From the NCBI RefSeq assembly GCF_016864375.1, contig NZ_CP069359.1, positions 310,001-374,000 of the forward strand: DNA of 64,000 nt, read 5' to 3'. Within the stretch, counting starts at the first letter, position 1. Each line of letters begins with the position of its first letter. Made by a program: the position numbers and the translations under genes. The notes beneath the pieces are model-generated. The model saw only the letters and a program-made list of their open reading frames with translations, searched no databases and was not told where the DNA came from. Source of the stretch: Microvirga sp. VF16 (GTDB lineage: Bacteria > Pseudomonadota > Alphaproteobacteria > Rhizobiales > Beijerinckiaceae). Shown here piece by piece: positions 41,810 to 50,808 of the stretch.

Positions 41810-43609
41810 ATGATCCGCTCAGTTGCCTACGCGAAGGCGGTTCTCGCCGGCATGGCGGGAGCCATCGCCTGGGAGATCGTTGCCCGGCTGCTGATCTGGG
41901 CCGGCGTGCCGTTCTTTGACCTTGTCATGACGCTCGGGACTTTGGTCCTCCCCCATGCGCCGGCATGGGAGGCCTGGCTGGCCGGCATGCTGCTGCATCT
42001 GTTGGTCGGCGCGATCTGGGCTGTGTTCTACGCCTACTTCTTCTGGTCCGTCCTGCCGCTGCGCCCTGCCCTGCAGGGCTTGGTGTTCGCCTTCGTGCCG
42101 ATGCCCCTGGCGATCTTCATCATGCATCCGCAGTTCGACCTCATGCATCCGCTCGTCCAAAGCGGCGAGATGCCCTCATCCGGCCTGTTCGGCTTGGGCG
42201 GCGGGGCGCACGAGCCGCTCTCCATCGCAGTTGGCCATCTGATCTGGGGCACCGTGCTGGGCCTGCTTTACACCCGGCCTGTCGGCTTGCCGGCAAACCG
42301 TTCCCTACGCCTGACCCGCCCGCCTGTCAGATCACATCCATCCTCCAATTTGGCTCCCGATCCGGTCGAGCACAGGTTCATGTTCGCCACCGGCATCGAG
42401 TGCAGCTACCCCACCCTGGAGGGCGGGCGGTGGCGCATGGACCAGATGGCGGCCTGCGGCCATTACCGCCATTGGCGCACCGACCTTCACCTCGTGCGGG
42501 ATCTCGGCCTACGCTACCTGCGCTACGGCCCTCCCCTGCACCTGATCCATCGCGGCGCTGGCCTCTATGACTGGGCCTTCCTCGATGAGGTCGCCGCCGA
42601 GATGCAGCGGCTCGGCATCGTGCCGATCATGGACCTGTGCCATTTCGGCCTGCCGGACTGGCTACAAAACTTCCAGAACCCGGAGGTGCCGCAGGCGCTT
42701 GCTGACTATGCCCGGGCGTTTGTCCGACGCTATCCCTGGGTGCGGTTCTACACCCCCGTGAACGAGATGTACGTGTGCGCCAAGCTCAGTGCTCTCGAAG
42801 GGTTATGGAACGAGCAATGCCGGGACGAGCGCGCCTTCGTCACGGCTGTGCGCCATCTCGCCAAAGCCAACGTCCTGATGATGCAGGCGATAGCGGCCGA
42901 GCATCCCGATGCCGTGTTCGTCAACAGCGAGAGCGGCGAGTTCTATCAGCCCTGCTGTCCCGATCCCGAGATCCGCCGCATTGCGGCCTTCGAGAACGAG
43001 CGTCGCTTCCTGCCGCTGGATCTCCTATACGCGAGGCCCCTGCACGAGGACACGCGCGCCTATCTCCTCCAGCACGGCATGCCGGCGGAGGAATATGCCT
43101 GGTTCATGCAGCAGGATGTGCGAAGGCGGGCAATCCTCGGGGTCGACTACTACGAATGGAACGAGAAGCTCATTGACAGCAATGGCCATGCACAGGCGCT
43201 AGGCGAGCTGTTCGGCTGGTATGCCATTGCCGGTCAGTACTACCGCCGTTATCGGCGGCCGATGATGCACACCGAGACCAACCGCATGGACGCCCGCGAC
43301 GGGCCGCGCTGGCTCTGGCGCCAGTGGCACAACGTACAATTCATCCGCCAGACAGGTGTGCCAGTTGTCGGCTTCACATGGTATTCACTGACCGATCAGG
43401 TCGACTGGGACATTGCGCTGCGGGAGCCGCTCGGCAACGTCAATCCTGTCGGCCTGTTCGACCTCAACCGCGATCCTCGAACCGTTGGCCTCGCCTACCA
43501 GCACCTCGTGCGGCGCTTCGGGGCCGACCTCAGCGAGGCGCCATCCATCGAGGCGGTGCTGGACGAAGCGTCGAAGGTCGCAGCACAAAAGGTGAGGCTC
43601 CATGCTTAG
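41810..43609 (+). CDS. Membrane domain fused to family 1-like glycosidase
   Basis: A 599-residue protein. The first 160 residues contain four hydrophobic segments (e.g. LHLLVGAIWAVFYAYFFW). A linker follows, and then from about residue 190 a TIM-barrel like GH1 (TGIECSYPTLEGGRWRMDQM, cut by turns). The acid/base Glu is seen in TPVNEMYV, where GH1 enzymes have T-x-N-E-P. The nucleophile is expected in HTETNRMD, where TENG is usual. Start ATG 41810. A separate glycosidase start at the Met of MFATGIEC is possible, but there is no stop between the parts. Confidence 0.72.
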   Translation: MIRSVAYAKAVLAGMAGAIAWEIVARLLIWAGVPFFDLVMTLGTLVLPHAPAWEAWLAGMLLHLLVGAIWAVFYAYFFWSVLPLRPALQGLVFAFVPMPLAIFIMHPQFDLMHPLVQSGEMPSSGLFGLGGGAHEPLSIAVGHLIWGTVLGLLYTRPVGLPANRSLRLTRPPVRSHPSSNLAPDPVEHRFMFATGIECSYPTLEGGRWRMDQMAACGHYRHWRTDLHLVRDLGLRYLRYGPPLHLIHRGAGLYDWAFLDEVAAEMQRLGIVPIMDLCHFGLPDWLQNFQNPEVPQALADYARAFVRRYPWVRFYTPVNEMYVCAKLSALEGLWNEQCRDERAFVTAVRHLAKANVLMMQAIAAEHPDAVFVNSESGEFYQPCCPDPEIRRIAAFENERRFLPLDLLYARPLHEDTRAYLLQHGMPAEEYAWFMQQDVRRRAILGVDYYEWNEKLIDSNGHAQALGELFGWYAIAGQYYRRYRRPMMHTETNRMDARDGPRWLWRQWHNVQFIRQTGVPVVGFTWYSLTDQVDWDIALREPLGNVNPVGLFDLNRDPRTVGLAYQHLVRRFGADLSEAPSIEAVLDEASKVAAQKVRLHA

Positions 43610-44147
43610 GATGCTGCAGGCCCACGGCCTCGATGCCGGTCCGACCCAACGGCCGCTTCTCGCAGGGGCCATCGCAGGCGTGTCGGCAGCGATCCCGGCC
43701 CTGTCGGTCCTGGCCGGCTTTCAGTCCCTGGATGCACCTGCCCGAGCTATCGGCACGTCCGCGGGGGCTGCCGGTCTCGTCTATGCCGGCCTGATGCTTC
43801 TCGGCGGGATCTTGTACGGCTGGCTGTTCCAGCGAGCGGCCAATGATCCTCGCGGAGGCTGGCTCTTCGGGATGGCGTTCGGTTTCGTCCTCTGGATGCT
43901 CGGGCCCGTCCCGCTGCTGCAATGGCTACCGGACCAGCCCATCCTGCGCGGCTATCCGGCCACCGGACTGCTGTTGGCTCAACTGCTCTGGGGTTTGGCA
44001 ATGGGGGTGGTGTTCCCCCTCATCCACCGTCACCTCCACGTCAGCCTGGAGAACGGATCAGGCTCCGCATTCCAGTCTACCGGTCCGGAGGCGGTGGCCC
44101 CGACGCAGATGCTTCGGCCGCTCCCACCTTCCCAGCGCCCGCGCTGA
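43602..44147 (+). CDS. Hypothetical membrane protein, 181 aa
   Basis: Has about four hydrophobic segments (GAIAGVSAAIPALSVLAGF, AGLVYAGLMLLGGILYGWLF, GWLFGMAFGFVLWMLG and LLAQLLWGLAMGVVFPL). Its start overlaps the end of the glycosidase fusion by eight bases. Its topology resembles the N-terminal domain of that fusion, so the two may be paralogous membrane modules. Function unknown. Confidence 0.65.
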   Translation: MLRMLQAHGLDAGPTQRPLLAGAIAGVSAAIPALSVLAGFQSLDAPARAIGTSAGAAGLVYAGLMLLGGILYGWLFQRAANDPRGGWLFGMAFGFVLWMLGPVPLLQWLPDQPILRGYPATGLLLAQLLWGLAMGVVFPLIHRHLHVSLENGSGSAFQSTGPEAVAPTQMLRPLPPSQRPR

Positions 44148-44175
44148 GACGACCTGCCCATCCCGTCTTTGGCCC

Positions 44176-44205
44176 GGGAACCTTTGTCCGGATGTCCCAT
44201 CTAAT
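44176..44205 (+). promoter_or_regulatory. ECF-type promoter motif 3, upstream of the ECF gene
   Basis: GGGAACC, 16 bases, ATCTAAT, ending 22 bases before the sigma factor ATG. One base of box 2 differs from motifs 1 and 2. The site suggests that the sigma factor drives its own gene. Confidence 0.6.
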
Positions 44206-44227
44206 AGGCAGCAACAGGAGCTTGGCC

Positions 44228-44938
44228 ATGCAGACGGCAACGGTCGCGGCAACACGGTTGGACGGGCTTGATGATGGGGCGCTGGTGGCGTTGGCCCGAA
44301 GCCGGGACGGGGCTGCGGTCCGGCTCATCATGCAGAGGCACAACCGTCGGCTCTTCCGGGTTGCCCGCGGCGTCCTGCACGATGATGCTGAGGCGGAGGA
44401 CGTAGTTCAGGAGACCTACGTTCGCGCCTTCACCCATCTCGACGGCTTCCGCGGCGAGGCGCAGCTCTCGACCTGGCTCACCCGCATTGCGCTCAATGAG
44501 GCACTCGGACGACTCCGACGACGGCGCCTTACCGTTGGATTGAAGGACATCGATGCCATCAACGACCAAGGGGGAGCCCGCGTGATCTACCTGCCGTCGG
44601 CCCGCCAGGACAGCGATCCGGAAGCCGCCGCCACCCAAGCCGAGGTGCGGCGTCTGCTCGAACGCGCCGTGGACGAACTGCCCGAGCCCTTCCGCATCGT
44701 CTTTGTCCTCCGAGACATCGAGGAGATGAGCATCGCGGAGACCGCCGCCCACCTGTCCCTTCGCCCGGAGACAGTCAAGACAAGGCTCCACCGTGCCCGG
44801 CATCTCCTGCGTCAGTCCCTCGACCGGACCCTGTCCTCCGCCGTGAGTGATGTCTTCCCGTGCGCCGGCGCCCGCTGTGCCCGGATTACGGAGACCGTGT
44901 TGGAACGGCTCGGCTTGTCGGAGCTCTCTGAAGAATGA
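44228..44938 (+). CDS. ECF-type RNA polymerase sigma factor
   Basis: A 236-residue sigma factor. Region 2 spans about 30-95, with DAEDVVQETYVRAF-like DDAEAEDVVQETYVRAFTHL and the melting segment LSTWLTRIALNEAL. Region 4 spans about 140-200 (LPEPFRIVFVLRDIEEMSIAETAAHL, split by RDIEE, and ETVKTRLHRAR). A C-terminal extension follows, with two Cys in PCAGARC. AGGAG precedes the ATG at 44228. No anti-sigma gene is adjacent. An ECF-type motif sits directly upstream. Confidence 0.9.
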   Translation: MQTATVAATRLDGLDDGALVALARSRDGAAVRLIMQRHNRRLFRVARGVLHDDAEAEDVVQETYVRAFTHLDGFRGEAQLSTWLTRIALNEALGRLRRRRLTVGLKDIDAINDQGGARVIYLPSARQDSDPEAAATQAEVRRLLERAVDELPEPFRIVFVLRDIEEMSIAETAAHLSLRPETVKTRLHRARHLLRQSLDRTLSSAVSDVFPCAGARCARITETVLERLGLSELSEE

Positions 44939-45085
44939 CCGTGTCAAGGACAGAAGCATCACGGGCGTCGGACATTGGACGTCGCGACGATCCTTGCCGG
45001 CCCAAAGCCACCAATGGGTCGAGACACCTTTGGATGATGAGGGGCAAAATTACTGCGGAGCTTCCTGCTGAACGAGGAGAATGCC

Positions 45086-45562
45086 ATGCGAGCCGAGAAC
45101 CCTGTACGAGACCGCAATCCCCAAAGCACCGCACAGATTGCCGGACATCCGCTGCACCCTATGCTGATCCCGTTCCCAGTCGCCTTTCTCGTGGCCACCC
45201 TCGTGTGTGACCCGCTCTTCTGGAACACCGGCAACAGCGCTTGGAGCACGGCCTCGCTCTACCTCTTGGGCGCCGCGCTCGTCATGGCGGCCCTCGCAGC
45301 TGTTGCTGGTCTGACCGACTTCCTGGGTGACCGGCGCACCCGCGATCTGTCGGCGGCCTGGCACCACATGCTCGGCAATGTGGTTGTGGTCCTCCTCTCC
45401 TTTTGGAACTGGTATCGCCGCTACGAGGCCGGCGACGCCGCCGTGCTGCCCATGGGGCTTCTGATCTCGCTCGTCGTCGTTCTCCTCCTGCTCTACACTG
45501 GCTGGCGCGGGTGGGAGATGGTCTACCGCCACCGGGTCGCCGTCTCGGACCGGGGAGCCTGA
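45086..45562 (+). CDS. DUF2231 family membrane protein
   Basis: A 158-residue protein with four hydrophobic segments and the DUF2231 opening GHPLHPMLIPFPVAFLVATLV. A conserved-looking His lies in WHHMLGN. Some members bind haem. GAGGAGAA precedes the ATG. It lies 148 bases after the ECF sigma gene in the same direction. The role is unknown. Confidence 0.83.
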   Translation: MRAENPVRDRNPQSTAQIAGHPLHPMLIPFPVAFLVATLVCDPLFWNTGNSAWSTASLYLLGAALVMAALAAVAGLTDFLGDRRTRDLSAAWHHMLGNVVVVLLSFWNWYRRYEAGDAAVLPMGLLISLVVVLLLLYTGWRGWEMVYRHRVAVSDRGA

Positions 45563-45590
45563 TCCAAATGCTCCACTCGGCGAGGACTTG

Positions 45591-46043
45591 ATGGAGCCTG
45601 AAATGGATCTGACCCGGCTTGTGGCCGACGCCATTGTCCCCGCGGCCGCCGACGCGGTGGTGGCATCGGACCGCGAAGGGATCATCCGCGTGTGGAACCC
45701 AGCCGCAGAGCGGATCTTCGGTCATCGCGCCGACGAGGCGCTGGGGCAATCGCTCGACCTCATCATCCCGGAGCGCCTGCGCCCGCGCCACTGGGACGGC
45801 TTCCACCGCGTCATGGCAACCGGTCAGAGCCATTACGGCGCAGGCGACCTCCTGTCGGTGCCGGGCATCCGCAAGGACGGCCAACGCATCTCGCTGGAGT
45901 TCACCATCGTGCCGCTCAAGGACGAGCGGGGACAAATGCAGGGCCTCGCCGCGGTGATGCGGGACGTGACCAGCCGGTTCGAGGAGATCAGAGATTTGAA
46001 GAAAAAGCTGGCGGATGCAACCGCACCTCCGAGCCCCCACTGA
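45591..46043 (+). CDS. Single PAS-domain protein
   Basis: A 150-residue cytosolic protein made of one PAS fold: AVVASDREGIIRVWNPAAERIFGH, RPRHWDGFHR, and a PAC-like end (VPLKDERGQMQGLAAVMRDVTSRFEEIR). No kinase, HTH or cyclase is attached, so it may act as a stand-alone sensor partner. The start is ATG 45591 with GAGG upstream; ATG 45603 is possible. Confidence 0.85.
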   Translation: MEPEMDLTRLVADAIVPAAADAVVASDREGIIRVWNPAAERIFGHRADEALGQSLDLIIPERLRPRHWDGFHRVMATGQSHYGAGDLLSVPGIRKDGQRISLEFTIVPLKDERGQMQGLAAVMRDVTSRFEEIRDLKKKLADATAPPSPH

Positions 46044-46048
46044 CCGGC

Positions 46049-46588
46049 ATGGCAAACCCGTTCTACACCATCGGGCACTCCACCCGCACCATTGCGGAAT
46101 TCGTGGACCTGCTCCGCGAGGCGCAAGTCGCTCTTGTGGTGGATGTTCGAACGGTTCCACGCTCCCGGGCGAACCCGCAGTTCAACCGTGATGTTCTGCC
46201 CGAGAGTCTTGCCGGCTACCAGATCGGGTATGAGCACATCGCCGAACTCGGCGGGCTGCGTGGCAAACAGCATCTGGTTCAGCCCTCACCCAATGCGTAT
46301 TGGGAGAACACGAGCTTTCGTAACTATGCCGATTACGCCCTGACGGGCCGGTTTCGCGAGGGGCTCGACCGCCTGACCGACCTGGGCGGCCGGAGCGTCA
46401 CGGCGATCATGTGCGCCGAGGCGGTGTGGTGGCGCTGCCATCGCCGGATCATCGCCGATTACCTGCTCGCCTCCGGCCATGCGGTGTTCCACGTCCTTGG
46501 TCCCGGCAAGATCGAGCCGGCGTCGGTCACGCCTGGAGCCCACCCGTCCGGCAACGGGATCCTCTATCCGGCTGCCGTATCCGGATGA
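46049..46588 (+). CDS. DUF488 family protein (long type)
   Basis: A 179-residue protein with TIGHSTRTIAEFVDLLR, VVDVRTVPRSRANPQFN, YEHIAELGGLRG and a C-terminal CAEAVWWRCHRRIIADYL. These are the standard blocks of the longer DUF488 group. It follows the PAS gene by five bases. Function of the family is not established; the CxxxxxxRCHR region could bind metal or nucleic acid. Confidence 0.85.
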   Translation: MANPFYTIGHSTRTIAEFVDLLREAQVALVVDVRTVPRSRANPQFNRDVLPESLAGYQIGYEHIAELGGLRGKQHLVQPSPNAYWENTSFRNYADYALTGRFREGLDRLTDLGGRSVTAIMCAEAVWWRCHRRIIADYLLASGHAVFHVLGPGKIEPASVTPGAHPSGNGILYPAAVSG

Positions 46589-46659
46589 GCCCGAGCCGTT
46601 GGATTTCCCATGCCCCATCCTATCTCTTGAGGAAACGTGGCCCATAGCTGGAGGAGATC

Positions 46660-46827
46660 ATGAACCCGACCGAGTCCTACTGGTCCTATGAAGCCGTCCA
46701 AGCGCTGATTTCCCTGGTCAGGGAAGGGGCGCCCGCCTCGGTGATCAGCCTCAAGCTGAAGCGCTCGATCACAGAGGTCCGGGCCAAGATCAACGACCTT
46801 GGATTGACCCCGCTGGCCGAGGCCTGA
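46660..46827 (+). CDS. Small hypothetical protein, 55 aa
   Basis: ATG 46660 follows GGAGGAG. The peptide is helical with WSYEAVQALISLVREGAPASVISLKL and then SITEVRAKINDLGL, which looks like a compact helix-turn-helix fold. It overlaps the 3' end of the convergent pseudouridine synthase gene by 38 bases. It could be a small DNA-binding protein; no family is recognised. Confidence 0.65.
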   Translation: MNPTESYWSYEAVQALISLVREGAPASVISLKLKRSITEVRAKINDLGLTPLAEA

Positions 46828-47614
46828 ACAGGCTGGAGGAGGCAAGGACTGGAACATCCAACATCGCCTTCTCAGCGGGCGTGAGGTGCCGGACCGCGCC
46901 CCTTGGCAGCTCCCCCAATTGCAGGCCGCCGACTTCGATCCGGACAAGGCGAAGCACGTCCGCTCCCACCGCACCGAGCAGGCGACGGATTTGGCGATTT
47001 TTACCTTCGCTGAGGACGACCTCAAGCCATGCGGTCCGGGGACCAGCACGGAGCACGCGGACTGATTTCGCGCCGAGACGCTCGCCGTCGAGCTCCATGC
47101 CTGCTTCAAGCCGTTCCAACATGTCCTCGCCCGGCAAGCAGTTAACCTGGACGTGATAGACCTTCTCGACATTCGACGCGGGATCCAGGACACGCTGGGC
47201 CCACCGAGTGTCGTTGGTCATGAGCAGCAGGCCCTCGCTCGCCTTGTCGAGCCGACCCACGGGCGCAACGAATGGGAGGTCGAGCCCTTCCAGGCAGTCG
47301 TAGACCGTTGCCCGCTCCTGTGGATCGTCGCGGGTCGTGACCAGGCCGCGCGGCTTGTTGAGGATCAGGTAGACCTTGCGCTCGGCCGCGACCGGCTGGC
47401 CATCGACGGTGATGCGAGCGCGTGCGGGATCGACACGGAGCGTCACGTTGCGGACAATCCGGCCGTCGACGCACACGCGTCCCTCGGTGATCAGGGTTTC
47501 GGCCTGCGTGCGCGAGCAGAACCCGAGCTTCGACAGGGCGCGTGGTAGACTGACCACAGCGCCGTTTTGACGCCGCGGGCTACCCGCGCCCCGCAATCGG
47601 GGCGGTGGTTTCAT
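46790..47614 (-). CDS. RNA pseudouridine synthase, RluB/RsuA family
   Basis: A 274-residue enzyme. An N-terminal S4 RNA-binding domain (LPRALSKLGFCSRTQAETLITEGRV, in two helices) is followed by the synthase domain with the catalytic Asp in GRLDKASEGLLLMTND. KNRQIRRLLGAVG lies near the end. It isomerises uridine in rRNA; the exact site is not evident. The start is ATG 47614 with a weak ribosome site. It follows glutamate dehydrogenase on the same strand. Confidence 0.88.
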   Translation of the reverse strand: MKPPPRLRGAGSPRRQNGAVVSLPRALSKLGFCSRTQAETLITEGRVCVDGRIVRNVTLRVDPARARITVDGQPVAAERKVYLILNKPRGLVTTRDDPQERATVYDCLEGLDLPFVAPVGRLDKASEGLLLMTNDTRWAQRVLDPASNVEKVYHVQVNCLPGEDMLERLEAGMELDGERLGAKSVRVLRAGPRTAWLEVVLSEGKNRQIRRLLGAVGADVLRLVRIEVGGLQLGELPRGAVRHLTPAEKAMLDVPVLASSSLFRPRPAGSIQGR

Positions 47615-47633
47615 GATGGTGTCGACTCGGACG

Positions 47634-48896
47634 TCAGCTGGTGAAGAACTGCTGCGTGCCGTGGGCCTCGATGGCGCCCGCAAGCCGCGAGAGCGCGTGC
47701 ACGTAGGCAGCGCTACGCAGGGGAATGCCTCTGTCCTGGGCAAGCGCCCAGATGGCGTCCCCTTCCCGCTCCATCATCGTCTTCAGCCGTGCATGCACGT
47801 CCTCGACGGGCCAGTAGTAGCCTTGCCGGTTCTGCACCCACTCGAAGTACGAAACGGTGACACCTCCCGCGTTCGCCAAAATGTCCGGCAGAACGACGAT
47901 GTTCCTGGCGGCGAGGATTTTGTCGGCCTCGGGCGTGAGCGGGCCATTGGCGAGTTCGAGAACGACGCGAGCCTTTACACCGGGAGCATTGCCTTCATGG
48001 ATCATGTCCTCCAGGGCGGCCGGGACGAGCAGTTCGCAGTCGACCGAAACGAGATCGTCGGCGGGAATGGTGGAGATGCCGTCAGTCCCGGCAAGGCTCG
48101 TGACGGATCCCTTCCTCTTGCCGACCATCAACTTCTGGATGTCGAGCCCGGAGGCGCAATGGATCGCCCCCTTCGAGTCCGAGACCGCCACGATGCTGTA
48201 CCCATTGGCCGCCAACAGGCGCGCGATATGCTGGCCCGCATTGCCGAAGCCCTGGATCGCTACCCGTGCTCCCGACTCCAGCCCGAGCTTCAGGGCCAGG
48301 CGCTGAACCAGATAATAACCGCCGCGGGCGGTGGCATCGTCACGCCCCAGCGAGCCGCCAAGGGCAATGGGCTTGCCGGTGATCACCGCCGGCGTCGCCT
48401 CACCCACGATGGAGGCATACTCGTCGGCCATCCAGCCCATGACCATGGAATTGGTATAAACGTCCGGTGCCGGGATATCCCGGTCGGGCCCGACGATCTT
48501 GGAGAAGGCTTGGATGTAGGCGCGGGAAAGACGCTCCAGTTCGGCCTTCGACAGGGTGTGAGGATCGACCTGCACGGCGCCCTTGCCACCACCGTACGGC
48601 AGGTTCAAAACCGCGCACTTGAAGGTCATCCAGAAGGCAAGCGTTTCCACCTCCTCCATGGTCGAGTCCGGATGAAAGCGGATGCCGCCCTTGGTCGGGC
48701 CGCGGGTATCGTCGTAGCGGCAGCGCCAGGCCATGAAGGATTTGCGCGAGCCGTCATCCATGCGGATCATCAGACGGACCTTGGTGGTCTCACGCGGGTA
48801 CTTCAATTTTTCGAGAACGTCCGCGTCGAGGTCGAGGTGCCGGGCTGCTTCGTCGAGGCGTGTCAGGGCCTGGTCCAGCATGGAGGCTGCATGCAA
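47634..48896 (-). CDS. Glutamate dehydrogenase (Glu/Leu/Phe/Val family)
   Basis: A 420-residue cytosolic dehydrogenase. The substrate-domain motif LPYGGGKGAVQVDP carries the catalytic Lys, and GPDRDIPAPDV follows. The Rossmann motif GFGNAGQHIARLL lies near residue 220. NAGGVTVSYFEWVQN is also conserved. It links glutamate and 2-oxoglutarate; NAD versus NADP use is not decided. Alternative ATGs lie close together at the start. Confidence 0.9.
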   Translation of the reverse strand: MHAASMLDQALTRLDEAARHLDLDADVLEKLKYPRETTKVRLMIRMDDGSRKSFMAWRCRYDDTRGPTKGGIRFHPDSTMEEVETLAFWMTFKCAVLNLPYGGGKGAVQVDPHTLSKAELERLSRAYIQAFSKIVGPDRDIPAPDVYTNSMVMGWMADEYASIVGEATPAVITGKPIALGGSLGRDDATARGGYYLVQRLALKLGLESGARVAIQGFGNAGQHIARLLAANGYSIVAVSDSKGAIHCASGLDIQKLMVGKRKGSVTSLAGTDGISTIPADDLVSVDCELLVPAALEDMIHEGNAPGVKARVVLELANGPLTPEADKILAARNIVVLPDILANAGGVTVSYFEWVQNRQGYYWPVEDVHARLKTMMEREGDAIWALAQDRGIPLRSAAYVHALSRLAGAIEAHGTQQFFTS

Positions 48897-49205
48897 TTGA
48901 TCTCACTCCTGTGTGTTTGTTGACTCGATGCAGTTTGCCGCTGGGAAGCCTTCATGGCGGCTCCCGCTACGGAACGCAACATCGTGGTTAAGCGCTGCGT
49001 CGATTCTGAGCAGGCTGCGTCCTTTCGCTGTTCTTGCCGGTCGCCGATTCCCTTCGCATACGCGCCTGCAGTGCCAGCAACCTTGCATTCTGCCTTTTCA
49101 GACAGCCGATATCGCACGACGGCTTCGATACTGAAGCGAGCTGTCTCAGGTCCCAAAGATGACCCATAATGTGTATTCAACGAACCAAGCTCGGGCCGCG
49201 TTGGA
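48897..49205. other. Intergenic gap, no gene seen
   Basis: A 309-base gap between glutamate dehydrogenase and the CoA-transferase operon, both on the minus strand. Frames here are short and shadow-like. It should carry the dehydrogenase promoter and the end of the CoA-transferase transcript; no strong hairpin or known motif was seen. Confidence 0.5.
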
Positions 49206-49871
49206 CTAGGCACCGTTCAGGGCGACCTTGAACTCGGCTTCCGTCTTGGCCTGGATCTCGTCCACGCTCACGCCGTCGGCGAGCTCGATCAGAGTCATGC
49301 CGGTGCCGCCCTTCTTGTCGATGGCAAACACGCCCAGATCGGTGATCACGAGATCGACCACCCCGGTGCCGGTGAGCGGCAGGTTGCACGCCGTCAGGAG
49401 CTTGGGATCCTCCGAGCCGTCCTTGGCCTTGGCCACATGCTCCATGACCACCACGACGCGCTTGACGCCCGCCACCAGATCCATGGCGCCGCCCATGCCC
49501 TTGACCATCTTGCCCGGGATCATCCAGTTGGCGAGATCGCCGTTCTCGGCCACCTGCATGGCGCCCAGGATCGACAGGTCGATATGGCCGCCGCGGATCA
49601 TGCCGAAGGAATCGGAGCTGGAGAAATAGCTCGTCGTCGGCAGCTCGGTGATCGTCTGCTTGCCGGCATTGATCAGGTCCGCGTCCTCCTCGCCCTCATA
49701 GGGGAATGGGCCCATGCCGAGCATGCCGTTCTCCGACTGCAGCTGCACGCGCATGCCCTTCGGGATGTAGTTCGACACCAGCGTCGGAATGCCGATGCCG
49801 AGATTGACGTAGAAGCCGTCGCGCAGCTCCTTGGCCGCGCGGGCGGCCATCTGTTCGCGGGTCCAGGCCAT
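49206..49871 (-). CDS. scoB: 3-oxoacid CoA-transferase subunit B
   Basis: A 221-residue subunit with the catalytic Glu in QSENGMLG, the opening YVNLGIGIPTLVSNYIP and GAMDLVAGVKRVVVVMEH. It moves CoA between succinyl-CoA and acetoacetate-like acids. It shares one base with subunit A. Related names (pcaJ, atoA) cannot be excluded, as substrate cannot be read from sequence. Confidence 0.88.
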   Translation of the reverse strand: MAWTREQMAARAAKELRDGFYVNLGIGIPTLVSNYIPKGMRVQLQSENGMLGMGPFPYEGEEDADLINAGKQTITELPTTSYFSSSDSFGMIRGGHIDLSILGAMQVAENGDLANWMIPGKMVKGMGGAMDLVAGVKRVVVVMEHVAKAKDGSEDPKLLTACNLPLTGTGVVDLVITDLGVFAIDKKGGTGMTLIELADGVSVDEIQAKTEAEFKVALNGA

Positions 49872-50581
49872 CAGACTGTCTCCTCACGCTTGCGGGTCGT
49901 GCGTTGCTCGATGTGTTTGACCGGGTTTGGCACATGCACCATGCGCTTGACGAAGATGCCCGGCGTGTGGATGCCATCCGGGTCGATCTCACCGGCTTCG
50001 ACCAGATGCTCGACCTCGGCGATGGTGAGGCGCGAAGCGGTCGCCATCATCGGGTTAAAGTTGCGCGCAGTCTTGCGGTAGACGAGGTTGCCTTCCCGAT
50101 CGCCCTTCCAGGCATGGACGATGGAGATATCGGCGAACAGGCCGGTCTCCATGACGTATTGCTCGCCGTTGAACGCGCGCACCTCCTTGCCCTCGGCAAT
50201 CAGCGTGCCGACGCCGGTCTTGGTGTAGAAGGCCGGGATGCCGGCGCCGCCGGCGCGGATGCGCTCGGCCAGCGTGCCCTGCGGGTTGAATTCCAGCTCC
50301 AGCTCGCCGGAGAGGTACTGCTGGGCGAACAGCTTATTCTCGCCCACGTAGGAGGAGATCATCTTGCGGATCTGGCGGGTCTCGAGCAGGCGGCCCAGCC
50401 CGATGCCATCCACGCCGGCATTGTTGGAGATGAAGGTCAAATCCTTCGCCCCCGAATCACGGATCGCCTCGATCAGCGTCTCCGGAATGCCGCACAGGCC
50501 GAAGCCGCCGGCCATGATGCTCATGCCATCCTTAACAGCCCCAGCCAGCGCGGAGTGCGCATCAACATATACCTTGTTCAT
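49871..50581 (-). CDS. scoA: 3-oxoacid CoA-transferase subunit A
   Basis: A 236-residue subunit with the glycine-rich CoA-binding opening IMAGGFGLCGIPETLIEAI and then SNNAGVDGIGLGRLL. FNPMMATASRLTIAEVEHLVE is near the end. It lies upstream of subunit B with touching ends, giving a two-gene operon. The 227-base gap upstream shows no gene. Confidence 0.88.
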   Translation of the reverse strand: MNKVYVDAHSALAGAVKDGMSIMAGGFGLCGIPETLIEAIRDSGAKDLTFISNNAGVDGIGLGRLLETRQIRKMISSYVGENKLFAQQYLSGELELEFNPQGTLAERIRAGGAGIPAFYTKTGVGTLIAEGKEVRAFNGEQYVMETGLFADISIVHAWKGDREGNLVYRKTARNFNPMMATASRLTIAEVEHLVEAGEIDPDGIHTPGIFVKRMVHVPNPVKHIEQRTTRKREETV

Positions 50582-50808
50582 GGGTGATCCTCTCCATGGA
50601 TTCCTGCTTGACGCACAGGGTGACGATCAGCCGGCCAACAAACGAAAAGAGGGAAAATGAGACACCTTTAGGAAGTGACAAAGCCAATCCGCGATAAGTT
50701 TTCCCAGAGTCACAATATGGAGAACGGCGAGGTTGACGGTCTCACTCTGGCTACGAGAGCAGTGGGTCAGCCGCGGCCCACGCTATCGCCCTTTGCACAG
50801 CCATGGAT

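Noticed and set aside
45692..46048. Upstream extension of the DUF488 frame into the PAS gene
   Set aside because: It is a shadow of the PAS gene; the ATG at 46049 gives the standard DUF488 N-terminus.
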